NCBI GenBank assembly: GCA_930367215.1
Contig: OV884058.1
Location: 201,580,208 to 201,644,207 of the forward strand
Direction of reading: 5' to 3'
Source of the DNA: Pollenia angustigena
Lineage: Eukaryota > Arthropoda > Insecta > Diptera > Polleniidae
Length of the DNA stretch: 64,000 nucleotides
Shown here: piece after piece, positions 34,441 through 46,157 of the stretch
Layout of the letters: each line of letters begins with the position of its first letter
Numbering within the stretch: position 1 is the first letter of the stretch
Notes under the pieces: model-generated
The model's input: the letters and a program-made list of their open reading frames with translations, nothing else
What the model was told of the DNA's origin: nothing
Databases searched by the model: none
Translations under genes and position numbers: made by a program

Positions 34441-34595
34441 GATAGTGGCAATAAAAAACTTTATTTAAAAAAAACAAATTAATAGAAATTAAATTTAAGA
34501 GGAAATGGGAGAAAAGAGTTGAGGCAATATAGATGAAGAACTTCAGTTAATTTGATTTTGAAATTTAAATATTCAAAGAATTTTTAGTATAAATA
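34441..34595 (+). promoter_or_regulatory. Promoter region of the second His/Pro-rich gene
   Basis: TATAAATA lies at 34588-34595. GATAGTGG (34441-34448), GAACTTC-TTAATTT-ATTTT (from 34538) and the leader from TATA to ATG align with the first gene's upstream region in the same order. The shared sites suggest common control. Confidence 0.7.
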
Positions 34596-34662
34596 ACGAT
34601 ATCTCGATCTCCAATCTATAACACATTTTGTTTAACAACCAAACAATCAATAACTAGTCAAA

Positions 34663-35157
34663 ATGGTAAGTTTTCTAATATTCCTTAACATTCCAATATA
34701 CATTAATAATATAATTTGCGTAAGTTTATTGGTAAAGATGATCACATTTATCAAACTTTCTTTCTTTTTCATATTTTAGAAATCCATTGTTCTTAGCTTG
34801 GTTTTGGTAGCATGTGCTATGGCTAATGTATCTGAATTGGGTTATGTTTATTCTGCTTCCGCTCCCGTAGAACATCCCCATCATTATGAACATCATGAAT
34901 GGCCCGATATTATTGCCGACGTTCCTCAAATTCATGGCTCAGCTCCCGCTTCAGTTTATCATCCTGCTCCTGTATACAACCCCGCCCCTGTACAGCACTA
35001 TGCCCCAGCACCAGTTCATTACCATGAAGCCGCTCCTGGTCCAGTTCATGTACAAGCTTCTCTTCCAGTTGCTCCCCAAAACAATTACATTTCCCCTGCT
35101 GAAGGTGGTTACCGTTACAAGACTGTCCGTCGCATCGTCCACCGTCGCCGTTTCTAA
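34663..35157 (+). CDS. Secreted His/Pro-rich cuticle-type protein, 126 aa
   Basis: Two exons: the ATG alone (34663-34665) and 34780-35157, with a GTAAGT...TTTTAG intron of 114 bp. The protein starts MKSIVLSLVLVACAMA, a signal peptide, then NVSELGYVYSASAPVEH. The middle has HYEHHEWPDI and short PAPV-type repeats, then VAPQNNYISP and the C-terminal GGYRYKTVRRIVHRRRF. It is a paralog of the 318-residue protein about 14.5 kb upstream on the same strand, without the long repeat expansion. Probable extracellular matrix or cuticle protein; the exact role is unknown. Confidence 0.9.
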
Positions 35158-35207
35158 GAAGCAGATTTGGCTTGTTATAGAAAGGTTCCTAACTATTATA
35201 GTAATTA

Positions 35208-35213
35208 AATAAA
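35208..35213 (+). terminator. Poly(A) signal of the second His/Pro-rich gene
   Basis: AATAAA lies about 50 bases after the stop codon. Confidence 0.75.
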
Positions 35214-35519
35214 TCTATTAAGAAAAGTAAAAAAACTATAAATGTTTTTTTAAATTAAAGAACTAACTTATTTTAAATTAAACCAAACGATTATTCCAAT
35301 GAATGTTTACCAAAAAGAAGTTTGACAAGAATGGAAATTCTCTCAAACCTAATTCCATACGTGTGAAGTTACAGCAACAAAGTAAACACATTTTTTACCA
35401 ATGATGCAAAATATGGCACAATTTAGCCATTTGTGGCACTTTTAAATGTTTGTTGGCCTTGTGATAATTTTTAATCTAGTTAGGCCCTTTCAGGTCAAAA
35501 TTCAACTAACAAAACCGTT
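35214..35519. other. Unassigned downstream DNA
   Basis: I see no gene or clear repeat here. Confidence 0.35.
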
Positions 35520-35980
35520 CAATATATTTTTTATACCAACACCACAGTCTTGGATAGGGCATTTGTGCTGATGTTTGTAGCACCTAAAGTACGCCGATCG
35601 ACTCAGAATCACTTTCTAAATAGATCTAACTATGCCTGTCAGGCTGGCTGTCCACGTAAACATTGTGCGCAAAGAACAGGTCGCAATTTTGGAGATAATT
35701 TGACTAAATTTGATACATTGGTCATAATTGACACAATACTATTGAAAATGGGGCGAATCGGTCCATAATTTCACATACCCCCCATACCAATTTCTTTCCC
35801 GAATAGGGTCTTCGTGCTCATACCCTTCTTATTATGTTGGTATTTAGATTAAGTTTGGTCCAGACTTATTTTATTGCAGTCAAAATCATCTTACCAAATT
35901 TGATTGGAATCGGTCCATATTTTACCATAGCTCCTATACTAGGTTCTGACTTGTGCGATCCGGCAATTTATGCTTTGTTC
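35520..35980 (-). repeat. Fly dispersed repeat (CGACTCAGAATCACTTTCTA type)
   Basis: In reverse orientation it matches the text at 41090-41460, including GGGGCGAATCGGTCCATAAT. The 72-codon frame at 35550-35768 runs through this repeat and is not a gene. Confidence 0.6.
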
Positions 35981-35996
35981 ATACGACGATATTAAT

Positions 35997-36085
35997 TGCT
36001 GGTTTACAAAAGTCAAGTTTGACTTGTCAAGTCTTGAGCTTTTAGGAGAGAAGGGAAAAGAGAATGCCATTCCTTTCCCCCTTTT
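35997..36085 (+). mobile_element. GTGCCGG MITE, left half only
   Basis: GCTGGTTTACAAAAGTCAAG, then GACTTGTCAAGTCTTGAGC and GGGAAAAGAGAATGCCATTC match the left part of the family. The right half is missing. Confidence 0.6.
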
Positions 36086-36276
36086 TAAAAATACAATAAG
36101 CAAACATTAAAACTAATTATATGTAACAATCTTTGGATGTTATCGAAACAAATTAATTTTTGTAAAAATGAATATACGAGTTAAGGCGTTTATACCAAGG
36201 CGATTATATCAAAAATTCATATAAATTTCCTCAAAATAAAAGAAAGTTCATATTTACTTCCAACAACTTCGCACTA

Positions 36277-37289
36277 CACAGAAAAAATTATTGCCGAATT
36301 ATTTTCAAACAAACGCTTGTTTGAAATTTTTTTTCATTTCTACAAAATTTTTTACTGATTCAATTAAAATTTTTGTTTGATTTTTATTTAACCATTAAAA
36401 ATGTTGACAACCATTCAAAAATATAATACACGCATTATTGGTTTCAAGTTTTCATAATTTTGTATGAAATATTTAACGCTCTTTAATGTTGTCGTCTTTT
36501 TGCATTTTTTTATTTGATCATAAGCAACACTTCCTAATGTGAAATATAAGAACTACAACAAAAAGCACATACAGTCTATTTTTGGCCACTTTAAAAAAGT
36601 ACAACAGTAAGAGAGATGAAGAGGTTTGAAGTAAAAAAAAAACAAAAAAATAGCAGGTAAAAAACGTTTCACTCTTTTTAAACAACAGAAACAACAACAA
36701 CATTATAAGAAACAAAATGAATTTTTGGTTGGTTTCAAAGTTGGTTAAAAAAAACCAAAATCCCGTATTCAATTTTTGCAAACTGTTTGCTTAAATACAT
36801 CAAATACAAAAATATAATGATGACGAAAAACATATCGAGTCGGTCTGTCGCCGTTTTTGGGTTACATTTCTTCTTCATTAGCAAAGGAAAGGATACAGCA
36901 ACAGTGAGTGATGACGAAAAACATTGTGTGTTTTAAAAAAAGACTTCGTTCAAAAATTATTCCAACAAAAAAATGTGTCTCAAAGCCAGCCGGCCGCTCT
37001 GCTCTCTCTCTGCCATCATCTTCTAATACAGTGCCTGCTTGTGTGCGCATCATTGCTTGTGCAAAAACCTTTTTTTTTTTTGATTTTGAAATTTAGTATA
37101 TGAATTTCAGTAAACTTTTTGTTCGATTCAGTTAAATTATTTGTTTGAAAAAATCAGTGTTTTTTTCAATAAACAAAATGCAAATAAATTGTTTGAATAT
37201 GCGAATTTGTGTATAGGACCGATTTCAGACAAAAAATTGTTTGATTCTACAAATTTTTTGTTTGAATTGGAAAAATAATTTTTTCTGTG
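36277..37289. mobile_element. Element with CACAGAAAAAATTATT ends, TA-flanked
   Basis: A 16-bp inverted end CACAGAAAAAATTATT is flanked by TA on both sides (36275-36276 and 37290-37291), compatible with Tc1/mariner-type insertion. Subterminal TTTGTTTGAA motifs are inverted at both sides. The centre (36800-37060) is less A+T-rich and has GATGACGAAAAACAT twice (about 36821 and 36910). The overlapping frames at 36862-37096 have no recognisable feature. Confidence 0.5.
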
Positions 37290-37375
37290 TACTTGTAATC
37301 CTCGATTTAGGCGAATCGTATGTTGAAACTTCCTTAAAGTTTTCTTTCACCATTATGAAAGCTGATATTGTATAA

Positions 37376-37554
37376 CCCTGCAAATAATATCCTTATTTGT
37401 AGTCCAAAGTTGGGTTATATGGTCCTGCCCTAGGACATCGTAATGTTAAATAGGCCATGTTTTTCCATACGTTTGGGTTACTTTTGGACTAGTCCTAGTC
37501 CCTTGTGGGCTACTCTTTACAGGCGTGTTTGGACTGGTTCTATTATTTGCAGGG
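37376..37554. mobile_element. CCCTGC MITE family, copy 2
   Basis: It has perfect 13-bp terminal repeats CCCTGCAAATAAT in 179 bp. The core is GGACATCGTAATGTTAAATA. Copies 1 and 3 share the core and ends but differ in length. Confidence 0.8.
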
Positions 37555-37603
37555 AAGTATTGAGTCGGTAACGATGATCAGTCTTATTACGTTTTAGTAC
37601 ATT

Positions 37604-39018
37604 TTGCATACAGATTCAAAAGATACATTTATTGACACTGAAACGGTACTATCCAATTTGAAGTCTCTGCAGTGCTCTATTAGTCCCGGTCCGGATGGTA
37701 TACCTAACTGTATTTTAAAAAATTGTGCAGAATACTTATGTATTCCTCTTACGACTATCTTTAATAAATCTATTGAACTCGGCCACTTACCGCCTGAATG
37801 GAAAAAATCATATATTACTCCGTTGTTTAAAAGCGGAAGTAAACTGGAAATATCGAATTATAGAGGAATTGCAAAGCTGAATGCGATTCCCAAACTTTTA
37901 GAAAAGATATTGACTGATAGTTTATATCATCAAATATCTTCCCTTTTATCACCTTGTCAACATGGTTTCAGGAAATCACGTTCCACTGTTACTAATATTT
38001 TACAATTAACAACTATTGTAAATGAAGGTTTTATTAATAATAAACAAACCGACGTTATTTACACGGATTTTAGTAAAGCTTTTGATAAAGTAAACCACGA
38101 TATTTTACTTTACAAGTTATCATGTATGGGATTTAGCAACAACGCAATACGCTGGCTTAAATCTTCTCTTTTAGATAGAACCCAACAAGTAAAATTTAAG
38201 AATGCTACCTCAAAATGTATCAATGTTTCCTCTGGTGTGCCACAAGGAAGTCATCTTGGTCCCGTTTTATTCACATTATTTATTAATGATCTGCCATCCG
38301 TTATTACAACTTATTGGATCTAAACTTGAAAAAATGTAAGCACATGTCATTTTTCCGCTTATTAAAACTTGATACTAGTTATTATCTAAATGGAACATTA
38401 CTGGATAAAGTTTACAATATTAATGATCTCGGTATTCTATTAGATCATAAACTAAAATTCTGTGATCACATTTCAATGATGGTAAATAAAGCTAATGGAG
38501 TACTTGGCTTTATGAAACGTTGGTCGAAAGAATTTTCTGACCCTTATATCACTAAACATCTATATACGTCTCTGGTTCGCCCTATTCTGGAATATGGATC
38601 AATTGTATGGGATCCTTACTTTAATACATATATCAACAGCATTGAATCTGTACAGAAACAGTTCCTTTTATTTTGTTTAAGAAGTCTTGGATGGAATTCG
38701 CTTGTATTACCTTCATATGAAAGCAGACTTGGTCTTATTAAGTTACCGACGTTAAAAATGCTTAGTATTTTGTTTTTAATGGGTCTTATACGCGGTGATG
38801 TCGATTCCGATTTCTTGTTGAGTAAAATAAGCTTAAATGTTCCAGCTAGACCTACACGAAACTTTCAACTGTTAAGTATAAGGTACTATCGTTCTGTTTA
38901 TGCTAACAACGACTCCTTTCGTCAAATTTGCGTTAAATTTAATAGTCTATATCATCTAATTGACTTTTCTGATAGTAACGATGTTTTAAAGAGAAAAATT
39001 ATTGTTTATTTAAATTAG
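37604..39018 (+). pseudogene. Reverse transcriptase of the truncated LINE, active site deleted
   Basis: Motifs seen are SPGPDGIPNCIL, NYRGIAKLNAIPKLLEKIL, QHGFRKSRSTVTN, motif A YTDFSKAFDKVNHD and motif B SSGVPQGSHLGPVLFTLFIN. The frame then runs to a stop near 38323, while a second frame starting at 38314 resumes with LNLKKCKHMSFF and continues to 39018 (PARPTRNFQLL). The stretch that should hold the YADD box is absent, an internal deletion with frameshift at about 38310. It is inactive. The jockey label rests on recognised motifs. Confidence 0.88.
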
Positions 39019-39138
39019 TTAATAAAATAATTCTTTATTTATTGTACTTTTATTTTAGCACTTATGTCTGTAAGGATTTTTTAATCTATAGACTGAAATA
39101 AATAAATAAAAAAAAAAAATAAAAAAAAAAAAAAAAAA
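37604..39138 (+). mobile_element. Jockey-type LINE, 5'-truncated, with poly(A) tail
   Basis: Only the reverse-transcriptase half and C-terminal region remain, followed by GAAATAAATAAATAAAAAA and a poly(A) run to 39138. The endonuclease and any first open frame are missing. No target duplication was found. Confidence 0.85.
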
Positions 39139-40771
39139 TGTCAGGATTATACATACATGGTACGTGAAGCCATCAAAAGATACGAAAAATGTATCTTTCG
39201 TATCCTAATGGCAACACTGGTAGTAAGTGTATTTTTTTAAATAGATAAAAAAAAAGTAAGTAAAAATTAAAAATTCATACATTATTTAATACTCTCATTA
39301 ATATTATTATTTTATAATTATCACTTTTTCTATTTAACATGATTTTTTATTTGGATTTTTCTTTGTCAGATAAACTAACGACAATTGTTATTAAAATTGG
39401 AAGTGATACTACGTTTTTCCTGTTTCGATCTCAAAATGTTGTATGGCAAAATGCATATGTTGTTTTAATAATGTTTGGGCCTAGAAAAAGGAATGGGAGG
39501 GTGAAACACGAATATTGCTTTCCGTGTGAACATGGAATTATGGGTTGTCTTGCCATACGTTTTCCCCACATCAAAGAACATGAAAAATCGTGAGTCGCGC
39601 CGCGCGCGTAATTCTTATTCTTGCACATTCCCCTGGTAATGTTTTGTTTTCCTTTTTCCCGTCACTTTAATTTTAACTAATTAAATTCGAATAATATTAA
39701 ATTTTTGACAAATTATTTGATAATTTCACTTGTAAAAAAAATTAATTAAAACAATTTTCCTAATCAGTTTGTAAACAATCTCCCAAAAGTAAGAAAAAAA
39801 AAAGAAATTTAAAAATGAAAAGTTTATAAATTTCATACTTACTTGCATACAACAACAATCTATTAGAAAACAATAGAATATTATTAAGATTATCTACGAC
39901 AAAAAAAAAACAGTAGCAACGGATATACAGAACATTGAATTATTTCGGTATGTGTTTTCAAGATACAAATCCGATGTGGCGCTTTATAAACATTGTCTTT
40001 TTTTATTTTGTTGTTCATTTTGTGTTTCGTAAAACTTAACAAACATTGGTAATTTTTAGCTTAATCATTATTAATCATTTGAAAATTTTAAATTCATAGA
40101 TTTTTTACAAGAATTTCCACTTTTAATTGTTACGCTATCATCAGCCGCTTAAGAGATCAATTTATAAGCAGTTTTTTTTTTTGTGGTTAAGATTTTTTGT
40201 TTTTCTTTGAATGAAGAATTTATGTTTCGTTTAAGCCGATAACTATTTATTAAAGCCGGAGATTGCACATAGAAACAAGATATTTAACAAGCAATTATTG
40301 TTTTTGGTAACTGATACACTTGTGACTTGGAGGACGGAGTAATTTTTTTTAACACCTTCCTAAACGAAATGCATAGAAACTTGTTTCGTCGCATTGGTTA
40401 TTAAAAGTTCTTACAGTAGGTCAAAAAATATCCAATAAATCTACGGCTTATTATGCAAACCTGCTAACTCGCTTTCAGCACATTTTACAGGAGAGACAAA
40501 AAACTTTTTTTTATATTTAATATTTGCAGCTTAAGAGGAAAAGCAAAAATATAGTTGGTTTTACACACTTCAAGATTCAAATTGAAGAAAAACTAAATGC
40601 TGGTCGACGAGACGCATCATTCTCTACTGCACGGCGCTAAAATCTCAATTAACTTAAGAAGTGGACTTAGCAGGTTTGCATATCAAGCCGACGAAATATA
40701 TCTTTGAATTTAGGCAAAAAGGTCTCAGTCAGAAGCTTTAGTTTTTTGTAATGTTTAATTGAAAACATGTA
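39139..40771. other. Unassigned A+T-rich stretch
   Basis: The 84-codon frame at 39339-39593 and its antisense partner lack domains or splice context. No repeat structure is clear. Confidence 0.35.
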
Positions 40772-42060
40772 AGAAAGTAAAGTCGGTCAAGCCCGACCAT
40801 ATGTTACCCTACACTTCAGTATTTAAAAGCCATTTTTGCTAGTGTACCCTATTTGGAACCCATGGGCAATCATGGAACCGCCTTAACAAAATTATGTTAT
40901 GAGGTTTAGATTCATTTAAGTTTTTTTGAGCGAATATTATTAAGATATCTTAATCTGTATGAGATTTTAGGATGGGGTTTTATATGGGACCTTTGGGTAA
41001 TTTTGGATCTACCAGGACAAAATATTGTTATGACGTAGAAACTATCGTAAAAATTATTATCGCCAATTTTTATGTTAATACCAACATTTATAAGGAAGTT
41101 ATGGTATTTGCATAGGAGCTATGATAAGATGATTTTGATTGCATTTAAATAAGTTTGGACAAAATTTAATCTAAATAACAACATAATAAGATGGTAAATG
41201 GGCACAAAGACCCTATTCCGGAAAGAAGCTTGTATTTGGGCCATGTGAAATTATGAACCGATTCGCCCCATTTTCAATCCTTGTGCAAATTAGAACTTAT
41301 GTACCAAATTTCGCCAAATTATCTTCAAAATTGCGAACTGTACTTTGCGCACAAAGTTATATGGAAAGCCTGCCAGCCCGGGTGAAGCACAACGTTAGAT
41401 CGACTCCGAAAGGGATTCTGAAGGCAGAATTACTTTCTGTTCTGTTACGAATCAGCTGATTTGGTTTTGTTATTAAAAAAAAAAACTGTAAAATTGATTA
41501 GTTTTTCTGTTCTGTTAAGATTCAATTAGTTAAAATCAAAAACTTGTTAAGTAATTGTAAGTGACAACAAAATAAATAATAAAAAATATATATCTGTGGC
41601 ATTTTGACAAAACATCTTGAGTCGAGATAAGATAGCAAAAAAAGTTTTAAAGAAAACTCGGTGAAAAAATCATTTTTATCAAATAATAAAATAAACCGAA
41701 ATTAAAGAAAAATTTCGTTTATAATACAAAATTTTAAAATCGTATAATTAACAGCATTTTTTCAGCTTTTTAAATTGGACTTTTTTGTTTTGTTAGAAGG
41801 CCACAGATATGTATATTGAAATAAACTGTTTTTTGATTTTAAGAATTCATAAAATTTAATTTCTTCAAATTTATGTGCATTACAGCTATTGAAATAAAAC
41901 AATGGACGGTGCAAAACTAATAAATTTGTCATAAATGGCTGATAAGTTACTACAGAAGAAGTAACTATTAAAATTTCGTAACAGAACGGCACAGAACAGA
42001 ACAGAAACAGAAAGTAAAGACTAATTCTGCCTTGAGCCGATCGGTATACTTTAAGGATCT
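40772..42060 (+). repeat. Fly dispersed repeat (AAGTCGGTCAAGCCCGACC type)
   Basis: It starts AAAGTCGGTCAAGCCCGACC and ATGTTACCCTACACTTCAG, and ends GATCGGTATACTTTAAGG, text common in higher-fly repeats. It is interrupted by a MITE at 41422-42032. Related text in reverse is at 35520-35980. Confidence 0.6.
41422..42032. mobile_element. MITE with AGGCAGAATTA ends, TGA duplication
   Basis: The left end AGGCAGAATTACTTTCTGT and the right end, reversed, AGGCAGAATTAGTCTTTACT continue with CTGTTCTGTT repeats. TGA lies at 41419-41421 and 42033-42035, splitting the host phrase GATTCTGA-GCCGATCGG. Part of its interior recurs at 53385-53640. Confidence 0.8.
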
Positions 42061-42096
42061 ATATTTTAAGGTGTTACAAAAATATTAGCAAAAAAA

Positions 42097-42519
42097 GGTG
42101 GCATGTCATAACGTCCAGTGTCATAGTGTCATAACGTCCATCAAAGAAATGTCTTTGCAAAGTGTCATAATGTCCACAACTTAACTTATAATGAAAAATA
42201 TTAAAATGTGTAAAAATTTTTTTAAATATCAAAATAAGTAAGTACAATGCCAAAAATTCTTACAAGCAAGAATGTAAACAAATTCGGGGTCATAGCCGGC
42301 CTTTGGCCGGGCGCAAGGATTTTCTTCTCTATGTTATAGCAAATACGGGCTTCGCTAACTAAAGCTTCTCTGCACAGCCGGCCTTCGGCCGGGCGCAAGG
42401 ATTTTATCCTCTATGGTATAACAAACACCGGCTTCATAACGTCCATGGACACTATGACACTTTTTGGAGTGTCATAACGTCCATGGACACTAGTACACTG
42501 GACGTTATGACATGCCACC
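42097..42519. mobile_element. Foldback element 3 (phrase GTCATAACGTCCATGGACAC)
   Basis: The ends GGTGGCATGTCATAACGTCC are perfect inverted repeats. The arms repeat GTCATAACGTCCA and GTGTCATAGTGTCA-type units. The centre (about 42290-42435) holds two copies of the island CGGCCTTTGGCCGGGCGCAA / CGGCCTTCGGCCGGGCGCAA with GGATTTT and CTCTATG-TATA. The flanks share CAAAAAA on both sides but no exact 9-mer. Confidence 0.85.
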
Positions 42520-43533
42520 CAAAAAAAATTGAGTTAAACACAATTAAAAATACAAAATTGTTTTTCTTCTACTTAATACCTTTTTTGCCTAACGTCAAAG
42601 ATAAGCTAATGCCTCATTCATGGAGCGGACAACCCAACAAAATAACTTTATATTTGGCGTAATCTACACATACCTCTAGTAAAAATATGAATACCAAATA
42701 TTTTTATTTTTTGTATAATGTTTATTTGTCAAATAATCGGGTGCTAAATTTTTGCCGTTGTTGAAGAAATGTTTTTTTTTTGTTAATTATTGAAAAAAAT
42801 TAAGATAAGTGATTCTTATAACTCGATTCAGAAAGAGTTGAACAATATACTTAAAGAGGTAGGTCTTAAACCAAAATGTTTGTGTTTTACCTAACACCAA
42901 CGCATAATACCCAATATCCTTATGGTGGTGTGGGTTTAAAAATCATAAGTGGTTCCTTAAATAAAACTGATCATGAAATTCTATTATAACATTTTCTATT
43001 CAATAACTTTTCAAACTTAATTTGTTTCAGATGACTCACGACGATTTCTTTTCTGAACAAAATATATTACATTAAATACATGTTACACTTTTTAATGTTA
43101 CCTATGATCACTTGTAGTGTTACATGTTATACAACTTCAAACGGACAAAATAAGTTTGCTTTTATTTAAAACTCTTATGGCCGTTTTCTCATTAGACGAC
43201 TATGCCTTTTCCTAACGAAAAACTGGACGTTAAAGTTATTGGTTTTCTTATGGCCGTTTTCTCATTACAAGATTATCTTTTTTCCCAACGAAATACTGCA
43301 CAATAAAAAAGTTTGGTTTTCTCAATGTCTCATTTGCTTCTCTTCTGTCGGAAAGCTAACCGGCAGTCATCTGCGAATTATTTATTTTCCTTTTAATTGC
43401 CGTACAGATAAATTCAATAAGCTGACTCCCAACTTTTACATGTATTTTGAGAGGTGTTGCCAACTGAAAACAATGTTTTTGTTGGTATATTAAGAAAACC
43501 GAACCGTTAATGGAAAGTTTATTTTTTTAACAC
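42520..43533. other. Mostly unassigned, with a two-unit tandem repeat
   Basis: TTATGGCCGTTTTCTCATTA occurs at 43175 and 43248, the start of two 73-bp direct units with AACGAAA-CTG text. The phrase resembles the ends of the GGCC-GTTTTCAC MITEs. The 84-codon frame at 43239-43493 starts inside unit 2 and is not a supported gene. Confidence 0.45.
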
Positions 43534-44024
43534 AGGGTCTCCACCTGAGATAAGATATAAGATTTTTATATCAGCAAACGTCAAATTCAATCGCAGAGAG
43601 TATTATCTTACGTGTGGACTCTCAAATAGTGTTAGTATTAATATTATAATAAATGTTATAAGACAGTATTTATAAGAAATCTTATAACAACTATCTTATA
43701 AGATGAGCTGTCAAAAATACACATACATACACGCATATAAAACAATAAAAAGACGCATTCATTAAAATGTTTAATTTTTTTGTGCAAATAGTGAAAATCT
43801 TGTGATAAGTGTTTAAAAACCATTTTTTTAACTAAAAAACAAGAAAAAACTAAAAAAAAGAGTAAAAACGACAGTTTACTGCGCGAGAATCATTCGATTA
43901 TGAAATCTTATAAGATACGTGTTCCCCTTGTTTAAGATTAAGATTAATATGAAGAAACTTGTTCTCTCATTCTGCCGACGTTCTCTCACATATTATATCA
44001 GATATTATCTTAGGTGAAGACCCC
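43534..44024. mobile_element. MITE with GGGTCTCCACC ends
   Basis: The left end GGGTCTCCACCTGAGATAAG and the right end, reversed, GGGTCTTCACCTAAGATAAT are inverted with three mismatches. Interior TATCTTATAAGA motifs recur. The target duplication is not clear. Confidence 0.65.
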
Positions 44025-44050
44025 ATGTAACAAATTTATGTCGACATTAA

Positions 44051-44519
44051 AGGCCAGTTTACACGGTAATACAATGTATTACGACATGTCGAAAGATTAT
44101 GTAGAATGAGAAAAATCTTATCATGTAAAAGGAAAATGTATTGAGTAAGAGAGAATACGGATACAAAACCTGACAAGCGGTCGGTAAATGATTTTTTTCT
44201 AAACCATTTTAGAAACTTATGTATTCTCATCACACCAAAGGTGTATTTTAACAGAGTATATTGAAGGTGATAGCATTTTTATATGATTACAAAAACAACT
44301 AAAATCAACTCAGGAAATTTTCATGTTGTTTTTGTAAATATTTAAAACTGCAACCATCTGATTTTTTGTTATTATTTTGGATTTTACTTTTACCATCCGT
44401 GTAAACATGAACTATACTTACAAAAGATTTTTATTTTTTTCTTTTAAACACGGAGAGAATTTCATAATATTTTGATTCTACAAAGTCGTAATACATTGTA
44501 TTACCGTGTAAACTGGCCT
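44051..44519. mobile_element. MITE with AGGCCAGTTTACACGG ends, TAA duplication
   Basis: The terminal repeats run at least 33 bp through TAATACAATGTATTACGAC. TAA lies at 44048-44050 and 44520-44522. The 65-codon minus-strand frame inside is not a gene. Confidence 0.85.
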
Positions 44520-44522
44520 TAA

Positions 44523-45170
44523 GTAACAGGCAGTTTGTCAATACATTAGCTGCGTTCGAGAACACAAACGTTTTTACTATTTTTTACTGAACTTTACTGT
44601 ATTTTACGGAATAGCGTTCGAGTTCACAAAATACAGTAAATGAGAACACAAATTGAGAGCGTAAAGTGACACTTCTTGTTGAAATAAAAATTAAACCAAA
44701 ACAAAAAGTGGATAACTGGTAATTAATTAAACTTGGTTGTGAAGCATTTATTTGGCTAAATACATACTTTTGAAATTTTTTTTGCCATGTTAATTTTTTA
44801 GAGTTGTAAAAGTGTGAAGTATATGGGTACTTAAGTAATCAATAGCAAAAAAATTATTCATGTTCTTTTAAATAATTTAACCCGCTACAAATTAGTAAAA
44901 TAAAAAACAAACAAATATGAAAGACTACATAAAATAGTTTGTTTGTATTTTCCAAAAATGTTCGTGCTTAAAAAGTATTTAATCGAGTACCGATAAGAAA
45001 ACGAGTTAAGTAGTTAGAAGTGTAAACATTTTTCAACACTTCAATTATTTGCCATCAGCTGTTGCCTTTATTTTACGAATTTTTAAAAATTTTGCGTTCG
45101 CGTACTTTTTTGGACAACAGCTTTTTGTGAGAGCAAATTTTTCATCTTACTCATTTATTGCATTGTACTG
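44523..45170. other. Unassigned A+T-rich stretch
   Basis: GCGTTCGAGAACACAAA and GCGTTCGAGTTCACAAAATA near 44555 and 44613 suggest a small repeat. Otherwise nothing is supported. Confidence 0.35.
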
Positions 45171-45173
45171 TAA

Positions 45174-45482
45174 AGCTGGAGGTCCACACCACGGGTTACT
45201 CGCTTTTTCGCAGCATACGCAGCTGTCAAAAAAAGTAGAATCTGTGTAGTTATACGTAGTAAGTTACATGCACAAAAGCGTAGATGCCTTGAGGCGAAAA
45301 GTAGGTTTACTTTCTACTTTTGTATGCGTCCCAAGCAGCGTTCGAACAAATCAGCTGATTTTGACCAATTTTACTTGTGCTGCTGCTGCTGCATAAATTT
45401 GAATTTGAAACGTAGAACGCAAGTAAGGTTTTAAAAGCATGCGCTGCGTGGAGGCGAAAACGCGTGGTATGGACCTCCAGCT
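45174..45482. mobile_element. MITE with AGCTGGAGGTCC ends, TAA duplication
   Basis: The ends AGCTGGAGGTCCACACCACG and, reversed, AGCTGGAGGTCCATACCACG differ at one position. TAA lies at 45171-45173 and 45483-45485. A second copy is at 52379-52656. Confidence 0.85.
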
Positions 45483-45485
45483 TAA

Positions 45486-46052
45486 AAGTACTCAAACGCA
45501 GTTGTTGAGAAAATGGTCATTACACTCATAAAATTCTTATGGTTTGGACATCATTAATAACGTGCTAAAACTTAAAAACGATAATAATCCACACACATAA
45601 TTATACTTACTCAAGTATCCATTTCAATAATAATCTTTATATTTTGTGTTAAAGCAATATTTTCTCGAAATTATGATCGGTATGTATTATGATAAATCAA
45701 ATACAACCAAAGAAGTAAGTTGCTCAGTTTTAAAAAAAAGGGCAGTATGAAGTGAGAAGTGAGGGCGAAATATTTATATGTTTTTCATGCAACATATTCA
45801 CAAAAAACCTTGGAAAAGTTTCAAAAAGCTGCTTTTTTTTTTTGTTGTACAAAGAAACACAAAAATGTAGAACATGAAACATATGTACATACATATATGC
45901 AACATTTTTCTCAGGAACAAAATTGCCATTATTATTTTTGTTTGTTAATTAAATGAAAGAAAAGATTTAAATCCAAAAAATTTGAAGCAAAACTTTTTTT
46001 TGAAATTTTCGATAATTTGTTGATAATTTTTTATTTTTTTTTTTGTTTTGTT
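45486..46052. other. Unassigned A+T-rich stretch
   Basis: I see no gene or clear repeat here. Confidence 0.4.
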
Positions 46053-46157
46053 CCCAGTAAAAACTTCGCCTACTTTTTCAAAATGAATAGCTTCTTTAAC
46101 TTATTATTTTGTAGCTTTATTCTAAAACTACATCTAAAACAACTTCTATAACTACTA

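Noticed and set aside
36862..37096. Overlapping sense and antisense 62-63-codon frames as a small gene
   Set aside because: No start context, domain or splice signals, and they lie within a TA-flanked inverted-repeat element.
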